From Anaerolineales bacterium UBA2181 (GTDB taxonomy: Bacteria > Chloroflexota > Anaerolineae > Promineifilales > UBA4811), in contig DCVT01000015.1 in NCBI GenBank assembly GCA_002328075.1, forward strand, positions 62,001-126,000: 64,000 bases of DNA, given 5' to 3'. The notes under the pieces were generated by a model, which did no database searches, was not told the origin of the DNA, and was given only the letters and a program-made list of their open reading frames with translations. Shown here piece after piece: positions 1-9,075 of this stretch (positions within the stretch are counted from its first letter, which is position 1; each line of letters starts with the position of its first letter). Position numbers and translations under genes: made by a program.

Positions 1-1994
1 TGGATGCAGGAGTGGGTACTCTGTTGGCCGCCGAGACGATTGAGGCTGTTCGGTTTGTCAACGGCGAACAGCCTGAGCGGTGGCCTGGATTTGAGATGGG
101 CGGCGGCACGGATTACCCACATCTGAAAGACGGCCACCTCAACGGGCCCATTGACGACATCCAGCTCCGGAGCTGGGGCATCCAGTTGGTCGATGGGCGC
201 ATGCCGGGCTTTGCCGCCATCGTGGGTTGTGCCAAATCCAACGAGGTGGCGGTTGAGCTCGTTCGCCAATTGCAGCAGAGGAACATCCTGATCTTCCTTT
301 CGGGCAACGTCAACGGCCGGAGCATCATCCACCAGTTGCAGGAAGAAGGGGTGGAAATGGGATACGATACCTACATCGTCCCCTTTGGCACAGATACGAT
401 CTCGGCCATCTATGCCCTCGGGTTCGCCACGCGCTCGGCGCTGACCTTTGGCGGCATGAAGGGTGGGATGCCGCGCGAGATCTTTTTGTACAACAAGTTC
501 CGCGTCTTTGCGTTTGTTTTGGCGTTGGGCGAGGTGGACGACCTAAAATACGCTGCTGCAGCCGGGGCGATCAGTTACGGTTTCCCGGTCATCGCCGATA
601 CAGTTATCCCCGAGATTCGTCCCTCCGGCGTTACGCAGTACGAACACGTGATCTCGATGCCCTTTGACGAAATCCAGGCAGAGAACGACCTGGAACGGGC
701 CAAAAAGATGGTGCAAAAGGCCATCGAGGTCCGGGGCGTCAAGATCCGGGTCACTGAAGTGCCCATTCCCGTCCCCTATGGCTCGGCCTTTGAGGGCGAG
801 GTTGTGCGCAAGAACGACATGCGCGTCGAGTTTGGCGGCAAGCACACGCGGGCATTCGAATATCTCTATATGGCGGACAGCGACCAAGTCGAGGACGGCA
901 AGGTCAGCATCGTTGGTCCAACCTTTGCCGATCTTCCCGAGCAGGGTGCCATGGACATGGGCATCGTGATCAAGGTCGCTGGACGTAAGATGCAGACGGA
1001 CTTTGAGCCGGTGTTGGAGCGCCAGGTGCACTATTTCATCAACGGCGCCTCTGGCATTCAACACATCGGTCAGCGCGACATTGCCTGGATCCGCATCAGC
1101 AAGGCTGCGGCTGACAGGGGCTTCAACCTGGAGCACTTTGGCAAGATCCTCATCGCCCGCTTCCATGCGGACTTTGGCGCCATCGTGGACAAGGTGGAGG
1201 TAACCATCTACACCGATCCGGATAAGCTCAAGTTCTGGCTGGAAAAGGCTCGCACGGCATACGACTTTCGCAACCGCCGGCTGGCTGACCTGACCGATGA
1301 GGCCGTAACTGAGTTCTACTCCTGCACCCTTTGCCAATCCTTTGCGCCCAACCACGTGTGCGTGGTGACTCCACAGCGCCTGGGGTTGTGCGGCGCGTAC
1401 AACTGGCTGGACTGCAAGGCTAGTTTTCAGATCAACCCGACCGGTCCAAACCAGCCCATCAACAAGGGAACCACCATCGATCCGGTCAAGGGTTACTGGT
1501 CGGGCCCCATCGAGTTCACGCGCCAGGCAAGCCACGGTTTCGTCCAGGATGTTTCTCTCTATTCGATCATGGAAAACCCAATGACCGCCTGTGGCTGCTT
1601 TGAGTGCATCGTGATGCTCATTCCGGAAGCCAACGGCGTCATGGTTGTCTCGCGCGAGGATCCGAGCATGACCCCAGCTGGCATGACGTTCAGCACCCTG
1701 GCGGGCATGGCTGGTGGTGGTCTGCAGACCCCCGGTGTGATGGGTGTGGGCAAGTACTATCTGACCAGCCCCAAGTTCATTTCGGCCGATGGCGGATTCA
1801 AGCGGGTGGTTTGGATGTCCTCCATCCTGAAGCAAACCATGGCGGATGAGTTTGTGCAGGTGTTGGAGCGTGAAGAAGCGCCTGGCTTTCTCGATCAGGT
1901 CGCAGATGAGACCATCTGCACAGATGTCGACGGCCTGCTGACGCACATGACCGAGGTAGGGCATCCGGCGCTGGAAATGGATCCGATGTTCTAG
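1..1994 (+). CDS. acsB: Acetyl-CoA synthase (CODH/ACS beta subunit), 5'-truncated by window edge
   Basis: This enzyme condenses CO, a corrinoid-bound methyl group and CoA to acetyl-CoA, the last step of the Wood-Ljungdahl carbonyl branch. Counting from the first in-frame GTG at position 12, the A-cluster ligands are visible as C438 and C441 in CTLCQSFAPNHVC, with further Cys at +8 and +9 spacing, and the CGC motif at C527-G528-C529. These match the Ni-Ni-[4Fe-4S] ligands of the Moorella enzyme. The frame is open to the window edge, and the A-cluster sits about 68 residues earlier than in a full-length ACS, so roughly 65-70 N-terminal residues lie upstream. acsD and acsC follow after a 266-bp gap containing a terminator and a palindrome. 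The CODH subunit gene is not in the window. Identity is very secure. Confidence 0.97.
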   Translation, partial: DAGVGTLLAAETIEAVRFVNGEQPERWPGFEMGGGTDYPHLKDGHLNGPIDDIQLRSWGIQLVDGRMPGFAAIVGCAKSNEVAVELVRQLQQRNILIFLSGNVNGRSIIHQLQEEGVEMGYDTYIVPFGTDTISAIYALGFATRSALTFGGMKGGMPREIFLYNKFRVFAFVLALGEVDDLKYAAAAGAISYGFPVIADTVIPEIRPSGVTQYEHVISMPFDEIQAENDLERAKKMVQKAIEVRGVKIRVTEVPIPVPYGSAFEGEVVRKNDMRVEFGGKHTRAFEYLYMADSDQVEDGKVSIVGPTFADLPEQGAMDMGIVIKVAGRKMQTDFEPVLERQVHYFINGASGIQHIGQRDIAWIRISKAAADRGFNLEHFGKILIARFHADFGAIVDKVEVTIYTDPDKLKFWLEKARTAYDFRNRRLADLTDEAVTEFYSCTLCQSFAPNHVCVVTPQRLGLCGAYNWLDCKASFQINPTGPNQPINKGTTIDPVKGYWSGPIEFTRQASHGFVQDVSLYSIMENPMTACGCFECIVMLIPEANGVMVVSREDPSMTPAGMTFSTLAGMAGGGLQTPGVMGVGKYYLTSPKFISADGGFKRVVWMSSILKQTMADEFVQVLEREEAPGFLDQVADETICTDVDGLLTHMTEVGHPALEMDPMF

Positions 1995-2156
1995 TCGCGG
2001 GGGTGCCGGTCGGCGAGTCCGAACGCTTGGGCTAGGTCCAGAAGGCTCGCCGGCTGGCCCCCGGATGTGTGTTCGTGCTGGTTTCCGGTTGTCCGCTCGC
2101 AGTGTTGCCGCTGGTTTTGGCCCAGGGCAGATGGGCCGGTTGTGAGATGAGTCCAA

Positions 2157-2185
2157 ACTCCCCCGATGCTGGGGAGTGTTTTTTT
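2157..2185 (+). terminator. Rho-independent terminator after acsB
   Basis: A 7-bp GC-rich stem (ACTCCCC with GGGGAGT) closes a short loop and is followed at once by a run of seven T. It lies 163 bp downstream of the acsB stop and before acsD, so acsB and the acsD-acsC block may be separate or attenuated transcripts. Nothing coding is seen in 1995-2260. Confidence 0.8.
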
Positions 2186-2194
2186 GCCCCCGTC

Positions 2195-2210
2195 ATTTGC
2201 CCGGGCAAAT
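2195..2210. promoter_or_regulatory. Perfect 16-bp palindrome, candidate operator upstream of acsD
   Basis: ATTTGCCC is followed directly by its reverse complement GGGCAAAT. The site lies 10 bp after the T-run of the acsB terminator and about 50 bp before the acsD start. A strictly symmetric 16-mer in this position looks like a dimeric transcription-factor site. No regulator gene is adjacent and no second copy was noticed in the window. The role is inferred. Confidence 0.45.
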
Positions 2211-2260
2211 TGTGGTGGACGTCGTAACCATGAATAGGTCCCTTATCACGGAGGTATTAC

Positions 2261-3223
2261 ATGCCAGTTGAAATCCCCAAGGAAAAATGGACCGGCAAAG
2301 TCCGGTTAGTGACGTTGGGCGCCACAGCCGCCGAGGGCGGCACGCGCACGCGCAGGGTGACGGTGGGCGGAGGTACCACGCTGCCGTTCCTGTTTTTTGA
2401 AGGCGACATGCCCCATAAGCCGGTGATCGGAATCGAGATCCGCGATAGAAAGCCAGACGACTGGTCGCCGCTGTTAGGACTAGCCTGGGGCGAGGCCATG
2501 AATGACCCTGGTGACTGGGCCAAGGCGGCTGAGCAGGCAGGCGCCGATGCCATTGTGCTGGCATTCAACCTGGCAGATGCCGACGGTAAGGCACCCACGG
2601 CGGCCCACGCCAAGGCGACCGTGCGCAAGGTTCTCCAGGCAACCGGATTGCCGGTGATTGTTAACGGGCCCGGACAGGCCGACCTGGATAACGAGTTACT
2701 CGTCGCTGCGGCCGAGGAAGGTGCAGGGGAGCGGTTGGTGCTTGGCCTGTGCGAGGACCGCAATTACCGGACCATCGTTGCCGCCGCCCTGGGCCACGGT
2801 CACCTGGTCCAGGCCCGGACCGCCATGGATGTCAATCTGGCCAAACAGCTCAACATCCTCATCACCGACATGCAGCTTCCGTTGGACCGGGTGCTGATGG
2901 ACCCGACGACCGGTGCGCTGGGGTACGGAATTGAATACGGCTATTCGGTGATGGAGCGGCTAAGGATCGCGGCGTTGCAGGGCGACAGCATGACCCAGTG
3001 TCCCATGATCGTCACTCCCGGCGAAGAGGCCTGGAAGGCCAAGGAATCCAAGGTCGGCGAGGGCGTGCCCAAGGCGTGGGGCGATTGGCAGGAACGAGCG
3101 ATCAACTGGGAGTTGGTCACGGCCTCTTCCCTGGTGGAATCGGGCGCCGACATCGTGGTGTTGCGGCATCCGGAGAGCGTCAAACGGGTCCACGCGATGA
3201 TTGACGCGATGATGGCCGGATAA
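2261..3223 (+). CDS. acsD: Corrinoid iron-sulfur protein small subunit (CODH/ACS delta)
   Basis: This is the small subunit of the heterodimeric corrinoid iron-sulfur protein that carries the methyl group from methyl-tetrahydrofolate to acetyl-CoA synthase. The 320-residue length and TIM-barrel-like composition fit AcsD/CdhD. The N-terminus (VEIPKEKWTGKV, followed by a TRT..RTVTVGGxTTLPF-like stretch) is characteristic of the family. The ATG follows a strong GGAGG at a normal spacing. acsC, the cobalamin and [4Fe-4S] large subunit, starts 63 bp downstream, so the two are probably co-transcribed. Transcription could start after the acsB terminator, near the palindrome at 2195-2210. No anomalies seen. 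Confidence 0.95.
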   Translation: MPVEIPKEKWTGKVRLVTLGATAAEGGTRTRRVTVGGGTTLPFLFFEGDMPHKPVIGIEIRDRKPDDWSPLLGLAWGEAMNDPGDWAKAAEQAGADAIVLAFNLADADGKAPTAAHAKATVRKVLQATGLPVIVNGPGQADLDNELLVAAAEEGAGERLVLGLCEDRNYRTIVAAALGHGHLVQARTAMDVNLAKQLNILITDMQLPLDRVLMDPTTGALGYGIEYGYSVMERLRIAALQGDSMTQCPMIVTPGEEAWKAKESKVGEGVPKAWGDWQERAINWELVTASSLVESGADIVVLRHPESVKRVHAMIDAMMAG

Positions 3224-3286
3224 GGTGCGACCGGCCGATTCGCGGAATCAGCTCGTGTTCGCTAGAGTACGAATGAGGAGATAACC

Positions 3287-4642
3287 ATGGCTCTTTCTGG
3301 CATTGAGATCTACAAGTTGCTGCCTGGTGGGCTCAAACCGCCTCACCCTAAGGCAAACTGCAAAGAGTGCGGCTTTCCCACCTGCTTGGCTTTTGCCATG
3401 AAGCTGGCGGCCAAACAGGCAGAATTGGCTTCCTGCCAATACGTCAGCGAGGAAGCTCAGGAAAAGCTGGCGGCCGCCGCTGCTCCGCCCATTCGCCTGA
3501 TCAAGGTGAGCAGCAATGGACACGAGGTCGCGGCGGGCAATGAGACGGTGATGTACCGCCATGAGAAGACCTTTTTCCATCCGGCGGGCGTCTTCGTGCG
3601 GATCAACGATTCGGATGGGCTGGACGCGATCCGGGAATTGGTCAGCACTGCGGACGAGTACAAGGTCAATTATGTGGGTATGGACCTGGCAGTCGATGGG
3701 TTCGCCATCAAGTCCACCGGTGACGCTGCGACCTTTTCCGCCGGTGTCGAGGCGGTGCGCGGCGCGACCAAACGGCCCCTGATTCTGATCAGCGCCGACG
3801 CCGCTGTGATGGAAGCCGGACTAAAGGCGGCCGGCGATTCAAAATCCTTGATCTGCGGCGCCTCCCCGGAGAACTGGGAAGCCATGGCTGCGCTGGCCAA
3901 GAGCCACAAGGCGCCCCTCACGGTGGGCGGATCGACACTGGATGAGATGGCCGAGTTGACAGACAAGATCAAGGCCGCCGGAGTGGAGGACATGGTCCTG
4001 AACCCAGTGGTGACCACGCTGCCGGAAGCCCTCGGCGTGTGGACGCAACTGCGCCGGCTGGCCCTGCGAAAGACGTTTCGCCCCCTGGGCTATCCCATCA
4101 TCGCCTTTCCCAGCCAGTTTTCGGCTGACAGCCAAATCGCGGCCGTGCAGGCGATCGCCAAATACGCCGGATTCATCGTGTTGGACCGATTCAACCCAGC
4201 CGACCTCTATCCGCTGTTGGTCTTTCGGCAAAACATCTACACGGATCCGCAAAAGCCCATCCAGGTCAGCCCGGGTCTGTACGAGATCAACAATCCGGGG
4301 CCGGATTCGCCCGTCATGGTCACCACCAACTTTTCGATCACCTACTTTTCGGTATCCAATGAGGTGGAGGGGAGCGGCCGAAAGGGCTGGTTGTTGGTGG
4401 CCGATGCCGAGGGGATGAGCGTGCTGACCGCCTGGGCGGCGGGCAAATTCGACGCCGAACGGATCGCCAAGACAGTCAAGTCCACCGGAATCGAGAGCAA
4501 GGTAAACCACCGTCGCCTTACGATTCCGGGGCACGTGGCCGTGTTGTCAGGTGAATTGGAGGATGAGCTCCCTGGTTGGGAGATCAAAGTTGGACCGCGC
4601 GAGGCAGTCAACCTCCCGCAGTACCTAAAGCTGATGGAATAG
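3287..4642 (+). CDS. acsC: Corrinoid iron-sulfur protein large subunit (CODH/ACS gamma)
   Basis: This is the large subunit of the corrinoid iron-sulfur protein. The N-terminal [4Fe-4S] domain is seen as C25, C28, C33 and C50 (CKECGFPTC plus a distal Cys), the cluster that reductively activates Co(I). A TIM barrel follows, then a C-terminal cobalamin-binding region. At 451 residues it has the usual length. The ATG is preceded by a GAGGAG-type ribosome site. It sits between acsD and an NfnA-like flavoprotein, and acsV (the corrinoid reactivator) follows three genes later, consistent with a methyl-transfer operon. Confidence 0.96.
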   Translation: MALSGIEIYKLLPGGLKPPHPKANCKECGFPTCLAFAMKLAAKQAELASCQYVSEEAQEKLAAAAAPPIRLIKVSSNGHEVAAGNETVMYRHEKTFFHPAGVFVRINDSDGLDAIRELVSTADEYKVNYVGMDLAVDGFAIKSTGDAATFSAGVEAVRGATKRPLILISADAAVMEAGLKAAGDSKSLICGASPENWEAMAALAKSHKAPLTVGGSTLDEMAELTDKIKAAGVEDMVLNPVVTTLPEALGVWTQLRRLALRKTFRPLGYPIIAFPSQFSADSQIAAVQAIAKYAGFIVLDRFNPADLYPLLVFRQNIYTDPQKPIQVSPGLYEINNPGPDSPVMVTTNFSITYFSVSNEVEGSGRKGWLLVADAEGMSVLTAWAAGKFDAERIAKTVKSTGIESKVNHRRLTIPGHVAVLSGELEDELPGWEIKVGPREAVNLPQYLKLME

Positions 4643-4739
4643 CCGTCGCCGGAATGCGCGATGATGAGCGGGATGGGAGGTCGGTTTGCTGACCTATCTC
4701 CCGTCCCGCCGTTCCTCGATTACCCGGTGGGAGGTTCAG

Positions 4740-5588
4740 GTGTACGAGATAATAGAGAAACAGGTCTTTAGCGACGTGACCAAGATGGTGGTGGTCCGGG
4801 CGCCGGAAGTGGCGCACAAAGCCAAGGCGGGTGAGTTTGTCATCGTGCGCGTCGATGAAAGAGGCGAACGTATCCCGCTCACCATCGCGGATTTTGACCG
4901 CGAACAAGGCACGGTCACGCTCATCTTCCAGGAGGTGGGCAAATCCACCATGCAGATGGGAATGCTGGAGGTCGGAGACGGCTTTGCCAACCTGGTCGGT
5001 CCATTGGGTCACGCGACGGAGGTCGAGAACTTGGGTACCGTCGCGTGCGTGGGTGGCGGTGTGGGAATAGCTCCCATCTATCCCATTGCCCGGGCGCTGA
5101 AGGAGGCTGGCAACTATGTGATCTCGATCATCGGCGCCCGCACCCAGTCGCTGCTCTTTTGGGAGGACAAAATGCGGGCGGTCAGTGATGAACTCGTCGC
5201 TTGTACGGACGACGGTTCATACGGTCGACACGGATTGGTCACGGCCCCTCTCAAAGAGGTGTTGGAGGCCAGGAGTGGAGAGATTCAGCGGGTTTGGGCC
5301 ATCGGGCCCGCGATCATGATGAAGTTTGTTGCGCGGACCACTGAACCCTATGGCGTCAAAACCATCGTCAGCCTCAACACGATCATGATAGACGGAACCG
5401 GTATGTGCGGCGGTTGCCGTGTCCAATTGAAGGCCGGGGCGCAGTTCGTCTGTGTGGACGGTCCGGAATTCGATGGCCACCTGGTGGACTGGGACCTGCT
5501 GCTCGCCCGGCAGAGTTTCTACCGGGTGGAGGAACAAGAGGCAGTGGAACGCTGGCAACAGCTCGTACGCCTGGAGAACGTGGCGTGA
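4740..5588 (+). CDS. NfnA/SudB-like FAD and [2Fe-2S] oxidoreductase subunit
   Basis: This is a ferredoxin-NADP reductase-fold protein of the dihydroorotate-dehydrogenase electron-transfer / sulfide-dehydrogenase beta / NfnA family. The N-terminal beta-barrel binds FAD. VGGGVGIAPIYP marks the nucleotide-binding domain, and the C-terminal GMCGGC plus a later Cys and an upstream Asp form the [2Fe-2S] site typical of NfnA. I chose the GTG at 4740 because GGGAGG precedes it at good spacing; an in-frame ATG at 4686 lacks a ribosome site. The NfnB-like partner starts 27 bp downstream. In acetogens NfnAB couples NADH, NADPH and ferredoxin by flavin-based bifurcation, and I infer the same here. It could instead act as ferredoxin:NADP reductase or a sulfide dehydrogenase. 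Confidence 0.85.
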   Translation: MYEIIEKQVFSDVTKMVVVRAPEVAHKAKAGEFVIVRVDERGERIPLTIADFDREQGTVTLIFQEVGKSTMQMGMLEVGDGFANLVGPLGHATEVENLGTVACVGGGVGIAPIYPIARALKEAGNYVISIIGARTQSLLFWEDKMRAVSDELVACTDDGSYGRHGLVTAPLKEVLEARSGEIQRVWAIGPAIMMKFVARTTEPYGVKTIVSLNTIMIDGTGMCGGCRVQLKAGAQFVCVDGPEFDGHLVDWDLLLARQSFYRVEEQEAVERWQQLVRLENVA

Positions 5589-5615
5589 ACTGAGCCGCAG
5601 CTGGGAGAACAAGCG

Positions 5616-7076
5616 ATGGCGGAATTCACTATCAAAGAACGTCGGCAGATCCCGCGCCATGCGATGCCGACTCAGGACCCACTGGAGCGTCGGACCAATT
5701 TCGGTGAGGTGGCGCTGGGCTACAGCGAGTCGGAGGCCCTTGAGGAGGCCAATCGATGCCTTGCCTGCCGGAGACCAACCTGTGTGACGGGCTGTCCCGT
5801 GGGGGTCGACATCCCGGATTTCATCGTGGCGCTCCGCGAAGGCGACTTGGACCGATCCGTGCGAATCCTAAAGGGCAAGAACAGCCTGCCGGCCATTTGT
5901 GGTCGGGTCTGCCCCCAAGAAACCCAGTGCGAGGTACAATGCGTGCTGGCAAAAAAGGGGGAACCGGTCGCGATCGGCCGGCTGGAACGGTATGTTGCTG
6001 ACTGGGATCTCCAGCGGGGAGCAGAGACGCCCCAGGTTGCACCAACCACCGGCAATAAGGTGGCCATCATCGGCGCCGGTCCGGCCGGGTTGACCTGCGC
6101 CGCGGACCTGGCTCGTCTGGGTCACAAGGTCACCGTGTTTGAAGCGTTGCACAATCCTGGCGGAGTCCTGGTTTACGGCATCCCAGAGTTCCGGCTACCC
6201 AAAGACAAGGTGTATGCCGAGGTCGGGTGCCTGGAGTGCATGGGCGTCGAGGTGGTCACCGACGTCGTAATCGGCAAGCTCTTTACCATCGACGAGTTGC
6301 TCACCGAGCGAGGGTATGACGCCGTATTCATCGGGAGTGGCGCGGGCTTGCCGACCTTTATGCGGATCCCCGGCATCAACTACAACGGTGTGCTCTCGGC
6401 CAACGAGTTTCTGACCCGCGTCAACCTGATGAAGGGGTACCAGTTTCCCGAATACGACACACCGGTGAAAATCGGCAGACGCGTTGCGGTGGTCGGGGCC
6501 GGCAACGTGGCGATGGACTCAGCCCGGTGCGCGCTGCGCCTGGGCTGGCGGCGAGCCAAGTTGGAGGGCGGACAGCCGCCTGACGTGCACATTGTCTACC
6601 GTCGCTCGGCAGCCGAGGTTCCCGCCCGGGCGGAGGAGGTCCATCACGCTCGGGAAGAGGGCGTGATCTTTGACTTTCTGACCAATCCGGTAGAGATCTA
6701 TGGCGACGATAAAGGCAACGTGCGCGGCATGCGGTGTATACGCATGGAATTGGGAGATCCGGATGCCAGCGGGCGAAGAAGCCCGATACCGATCGAGAAC
6801 TCGGAGTTCGACATGGAGGTTGACCAGGTCATCATGGCCTTGGGAACCAGCCCTAACCCGCTGGTCTTCCGCAATGCCGCTGGTCTGGAACGCACCCGCC
6901 ACGGCACGGTGCGCGTGGCCGATGCCGAGACGGGCTTGACGACCAAAGCCCATGTTTGGGCAGGCGGCGACGTGGTTACCGGCGCGGCAACCGTGATCAG
7001 CGCGATGGGGGCAGGCAAAGCGGCAGCGGCCGATATAGACCGGTATCTGAAGGGCGAAAAGGCAGAAGCTGAGTAG
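5616..7076 (+). CDS. NfnB/SudA/GltD-like NADPH oxidoreductase subunit
   Basis: This 486-residue protein is a homologue of the glutamate synthase small chain. Its N-terminal domain has the Cys-rich pattern CLACRRPTCVTGCPVGVDI and GRVCPQETQCEVQC for two [4Fe-4S] clusters. The FAD Rossmann motif IIGAGPAGLTCAADLARLG follows, and then an NADPH-binding domain with VVGAGNVAMDSAR and YRRSAAEVPAR, where the RR pair is the usual 2'-phosphate contact. No GOGAT large subunit is nearby, so glutamate synthesis is unlikely. Pairing with the NfnA-like gene upstream suggests an electron-bifurcating transhydrogenase supplying reduced ferredoxin and NADPH to the pathway. The gene order acsC-nfnA-nfnB-acsV implies operon membership. 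Confidence 0.87.
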   Translation: MAEFTIKERRQIPRHAMPTQDPLERRTNFGEVALGYSESEALEEANRCLACRRPTCVTGCPVGVDIPDFIVALREGDLDRSVRILKGKNSLPAICGRVCPQETQCEVQCVLAKKGEPVAIGRLERYVADWDLQRGAETPQVAPTTGNKVAIIGAGPAGLTCAADLARLGHKVTVFEALHNPGGVLVYGIPEFRLPKDKVYAEVGCLECMGVEVVTDVVIGKLFTIDELLTERGYDAVFIGSGAGLPTFMRIPGINYNGVLSANEFLTRVNLMKGYQFPEYDTPVKIGRRVAVVGAGNVAMDSARCALRLGWRRAKLEGGQPPDVHIVYRRSAAEVPARAEEVHHAREEGVIFDFLTNPVEIYGDDKGNVRGMRCIRMELGDPDASGRRSPIPIENSEFDMEVDQVIMALGTSPNPLVFRNAAGLERTRHGTVRVADAETGLTTKAHVWAGGDVVTGAATVISAMGAGKAAAADIDRYLKGEKAEAE

Positions 7077-7128
7077 TCGGCGGTAGGCGACTGCGAAGTA
7101 CTGGGAACGCCATGAGGTTGGTTGATCC

Positions 7129-9069
7129 ATGTCCAGTTCAGTGACGTTCAAGCCTGGCAACGAGGCCGTGACGGTGCCCCCGGGCACGCTGCTGGTCGAC
7201 GCGGCGCAGTTGGCCGGTTTGGAGATCAATCAGCCCTGTGGAGGTCAGGGGCGTTGCGGTCGTTGCCTGGTCCGGGTGGAGAGCGGTCAGGTGCGCCGAC
7301 GCAGCACCCTCCGGCTCTCGGCTGAGGATCTTTCCGCCGGCTATGCGCTGGCGTGCCAGACCGTGGTGGATGGGGACGTCGTCGTTGACGTTCCCCCCCA
7401 ACAGGCTGCCGAGCGCAAACTAGCCACCGACAAGACGGCTGTGACCGTCGACTTGCCTTTTCCCTACAACCCCGCCATCGATCAGACTCTTCGAACCATC
7501 TACCTGGAGATCGAACCGCCATCCATGGCGGACCAGACGGACGACTGGTCCCGCATCAAGCGGGTGATGCTTCCCAAGCTGGAGTGTCAGGCCATCGAGA
7601 CCTCGATGCCCATGTTGCGCCGGTTGAGCAAGATACTGCGAGAGGCTGACTGGCGCGTGACGGCGGTCGTGGAGTTGGGCGGGTGGGATCGGCCGGCGTG
7701 TCCCGCCCGGTTGGTTAATGTCCGGCCCGGGTATTCGGTGGACCAGCTGTGGGGCATCGCGGTGGACATTGGGACAACGACCGTCACTGTCTACCTGGTG
7801 GATCTGATCTCTGGTACGGTTCGTGCCCAGGCGGCTGACTATAACGGTCAGATAGCGCGCGGCGAAGACGTCATCTCCAGGATCATCTATAGCTCCAAGG
7901 CCCGGCGGAGCGAGCCGGAAGCCAACCGGCTTGAGATGCAGCAGCTGGTGGTGGACACGATCAACCGGCTGGTTGAACACGTGTCCTACCAGGCCGGAAT
8001 CTTTCAGACCGATATCGACAAAGCGGTGATAGCGGGCAACAGCACCATGATCCATTTGTTGTTGGGCCTGGATGCCTCGTCCATCCGCTTGGATCCTTTT
8101 GTCACGACCGTCAACCAACCGCCGGAGCTGACGGCCGACCGGCTGGGGCTGGCTATCAACAAGGCCGGCACAGTGGACTGCCTGCCCGGTGTGGCCAGTT
8201 ACGTGGGCTCGGACATCACTGCGGGTGTGCTCGGCTCACGAATGTACGAGGCAACAGAGCTCTCACTCTTTGTGGATGTGGGCACCAACGGCGAGATCGT
8301 GTTGGGCACGGCCGATTGGCTCATCAGTTGTGCCTGCTCGGCGGGGCCAGCCTTTGAAGGCGCCGGCGTCGTTCACGGCATGCGGGCGACCACGGGCGCC
8401 ATCGAGGAGGTTTGGATAAACCAGGAGACGCTTGAGCCTCAGTATCGTGTGATCGGCGACGTGCCGCCGCGCGGGCTGTGTGGTTCGGCGCTGATCAGCC
8501 TGCTGGCTGAGCTGTTTATCGCCGGTGTGGTGGACAAGGCGGGCCAGTTCATAATGGACCTGAGCACTCCCCGGGTCCGGATCGGGGATTATGGACCCGA
8601 ATACGTGGTGGCGTGGGCCAATGAGACGGCGGAAGACGTGGGGGATCTGGCTCTGACCAAGGTCGATGTCGACAACCTACTCCGGGTGAAAGCGGCGATC
8701 TATGCCGGATTCGATGTCTTGGCCAGGGCGGTGGGCGTGGATCTGGCCGACCTGCACCGGATACTCATCGGCGGCAACTTTGGCAAGTACATCAACGTGG
8801 AAAAGGCGGTTCAGATCGGGCTGCTTCCCGATGTGCCCTGGGACAAGTTTCGTTTCCTGGGAAACACGTCGGCCCGAGGCGCATACCTTGCGCTCTTGAG
8901 TCGGAGTGCGCGTAATCAGCTCACGTCCATCGCCGGTATGATGACCTATCTCGAGCTATCGGCCGACAACACCTTTTACGAGTCGTTTACCTCCGCGTTG
9001 TTCCTGCCCCACACAGATGGGGATCGATTTCCCTCGGTGAAGTCGTTGTTTGAGGACCGAAAGGCATAA
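7129..9069 (+). CDS. acsV: Reductive activator of corrinoid protein (ASKHA ATPase, 2Fe-2S N-domain)
   Basis: This 646-residue RACE/RamA-like protein restores Co(II) corrinoid to the active Co(I) state using ATP. The N-terminal ferredoxin domain shows C37, C43, C46 and C76 in a CX5CX2CX29C plant-type [2Fe-2S] pattern. The C-terminal ASKHA domain carries GIAVDIGTTTVTVYLVDL and the later phosphate loop DVGTNGEIVLG. An IGGNFGKYINVEKAVQIG stretch typical of DUF4445 proteins follows. cooC begins 6 bp downstream. The position between the corrinoid-protein genes and the methyltransferase gene fits its role as CFeSP reactivator. The symbol is assigned by family and context. Confidence 0.9.
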   Translation: MSSSVTFKPGNEAVTVPPGTLLVDAAQLAGLEINQPCGGQGRCGRCLVRVESGQVRRRSTLRLSAEDLSAGYALACQTVVDGDVVVDVPPQQAAERKLATDKTAVTVDLPFPYNPAIDQTLRTIYLEIEPPSMADQTDDWSRIKRVMLPKLECQAIETSMPMLRRLSKILREADWRVTAVVELGGWDRPACPARLVNVRPGYSVDQLWGIAVDIGTTTVTVYLVDLISGTVRAQAADYNGQIARGEDVISRIIYSSKARRSEPEANRLEMQQLVVDTINRLVEHVSYQAGIFQTDIDKAVIAGNSTMIHLLLGLDASSIRLDPFVTTVNQPPELTADRLGLAINKAGTVDCLPGVASYVGSDITAGVLGSRMYEATELSLFVDVGTNGEIVLGTADWLISCACSAGPAFEGAGVVHGMRATTGAIEEVWINQETLEPQYRVIGDVPPRGLCGSALISLLAELFIAGVVDKAGQFIMDLSTPRVRIGDYGPEYVVAWANETAEDVGDLALTKVDVDNLLRVKAAIYAGFDVLARAVGVDLADLHRILIGGNFGKYINVEKAVQIGLLPDVPWDKFRFLGNTSARGAYLALLSRSARNQLTSIAGMMTYLELSADNTFYESFTSALFLPHTDGDRFPSVKSLFEDRKA

Positions 9070-9075
9070 CAGAGC

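Noticed and set aside
543..2156. 537-codon open frame on the minus strand across acsB
   Set aside because: It is antisense to a gene with clear A-cluster motifs; the protein has no recognisable family and is a GC-bias shadow.
5616..7076. Annotation as glutamate synthase small subunit
   Set aside because: No large subunit is nearby and an NfnA-like partner precedes it; NfnB/SudA fits better.
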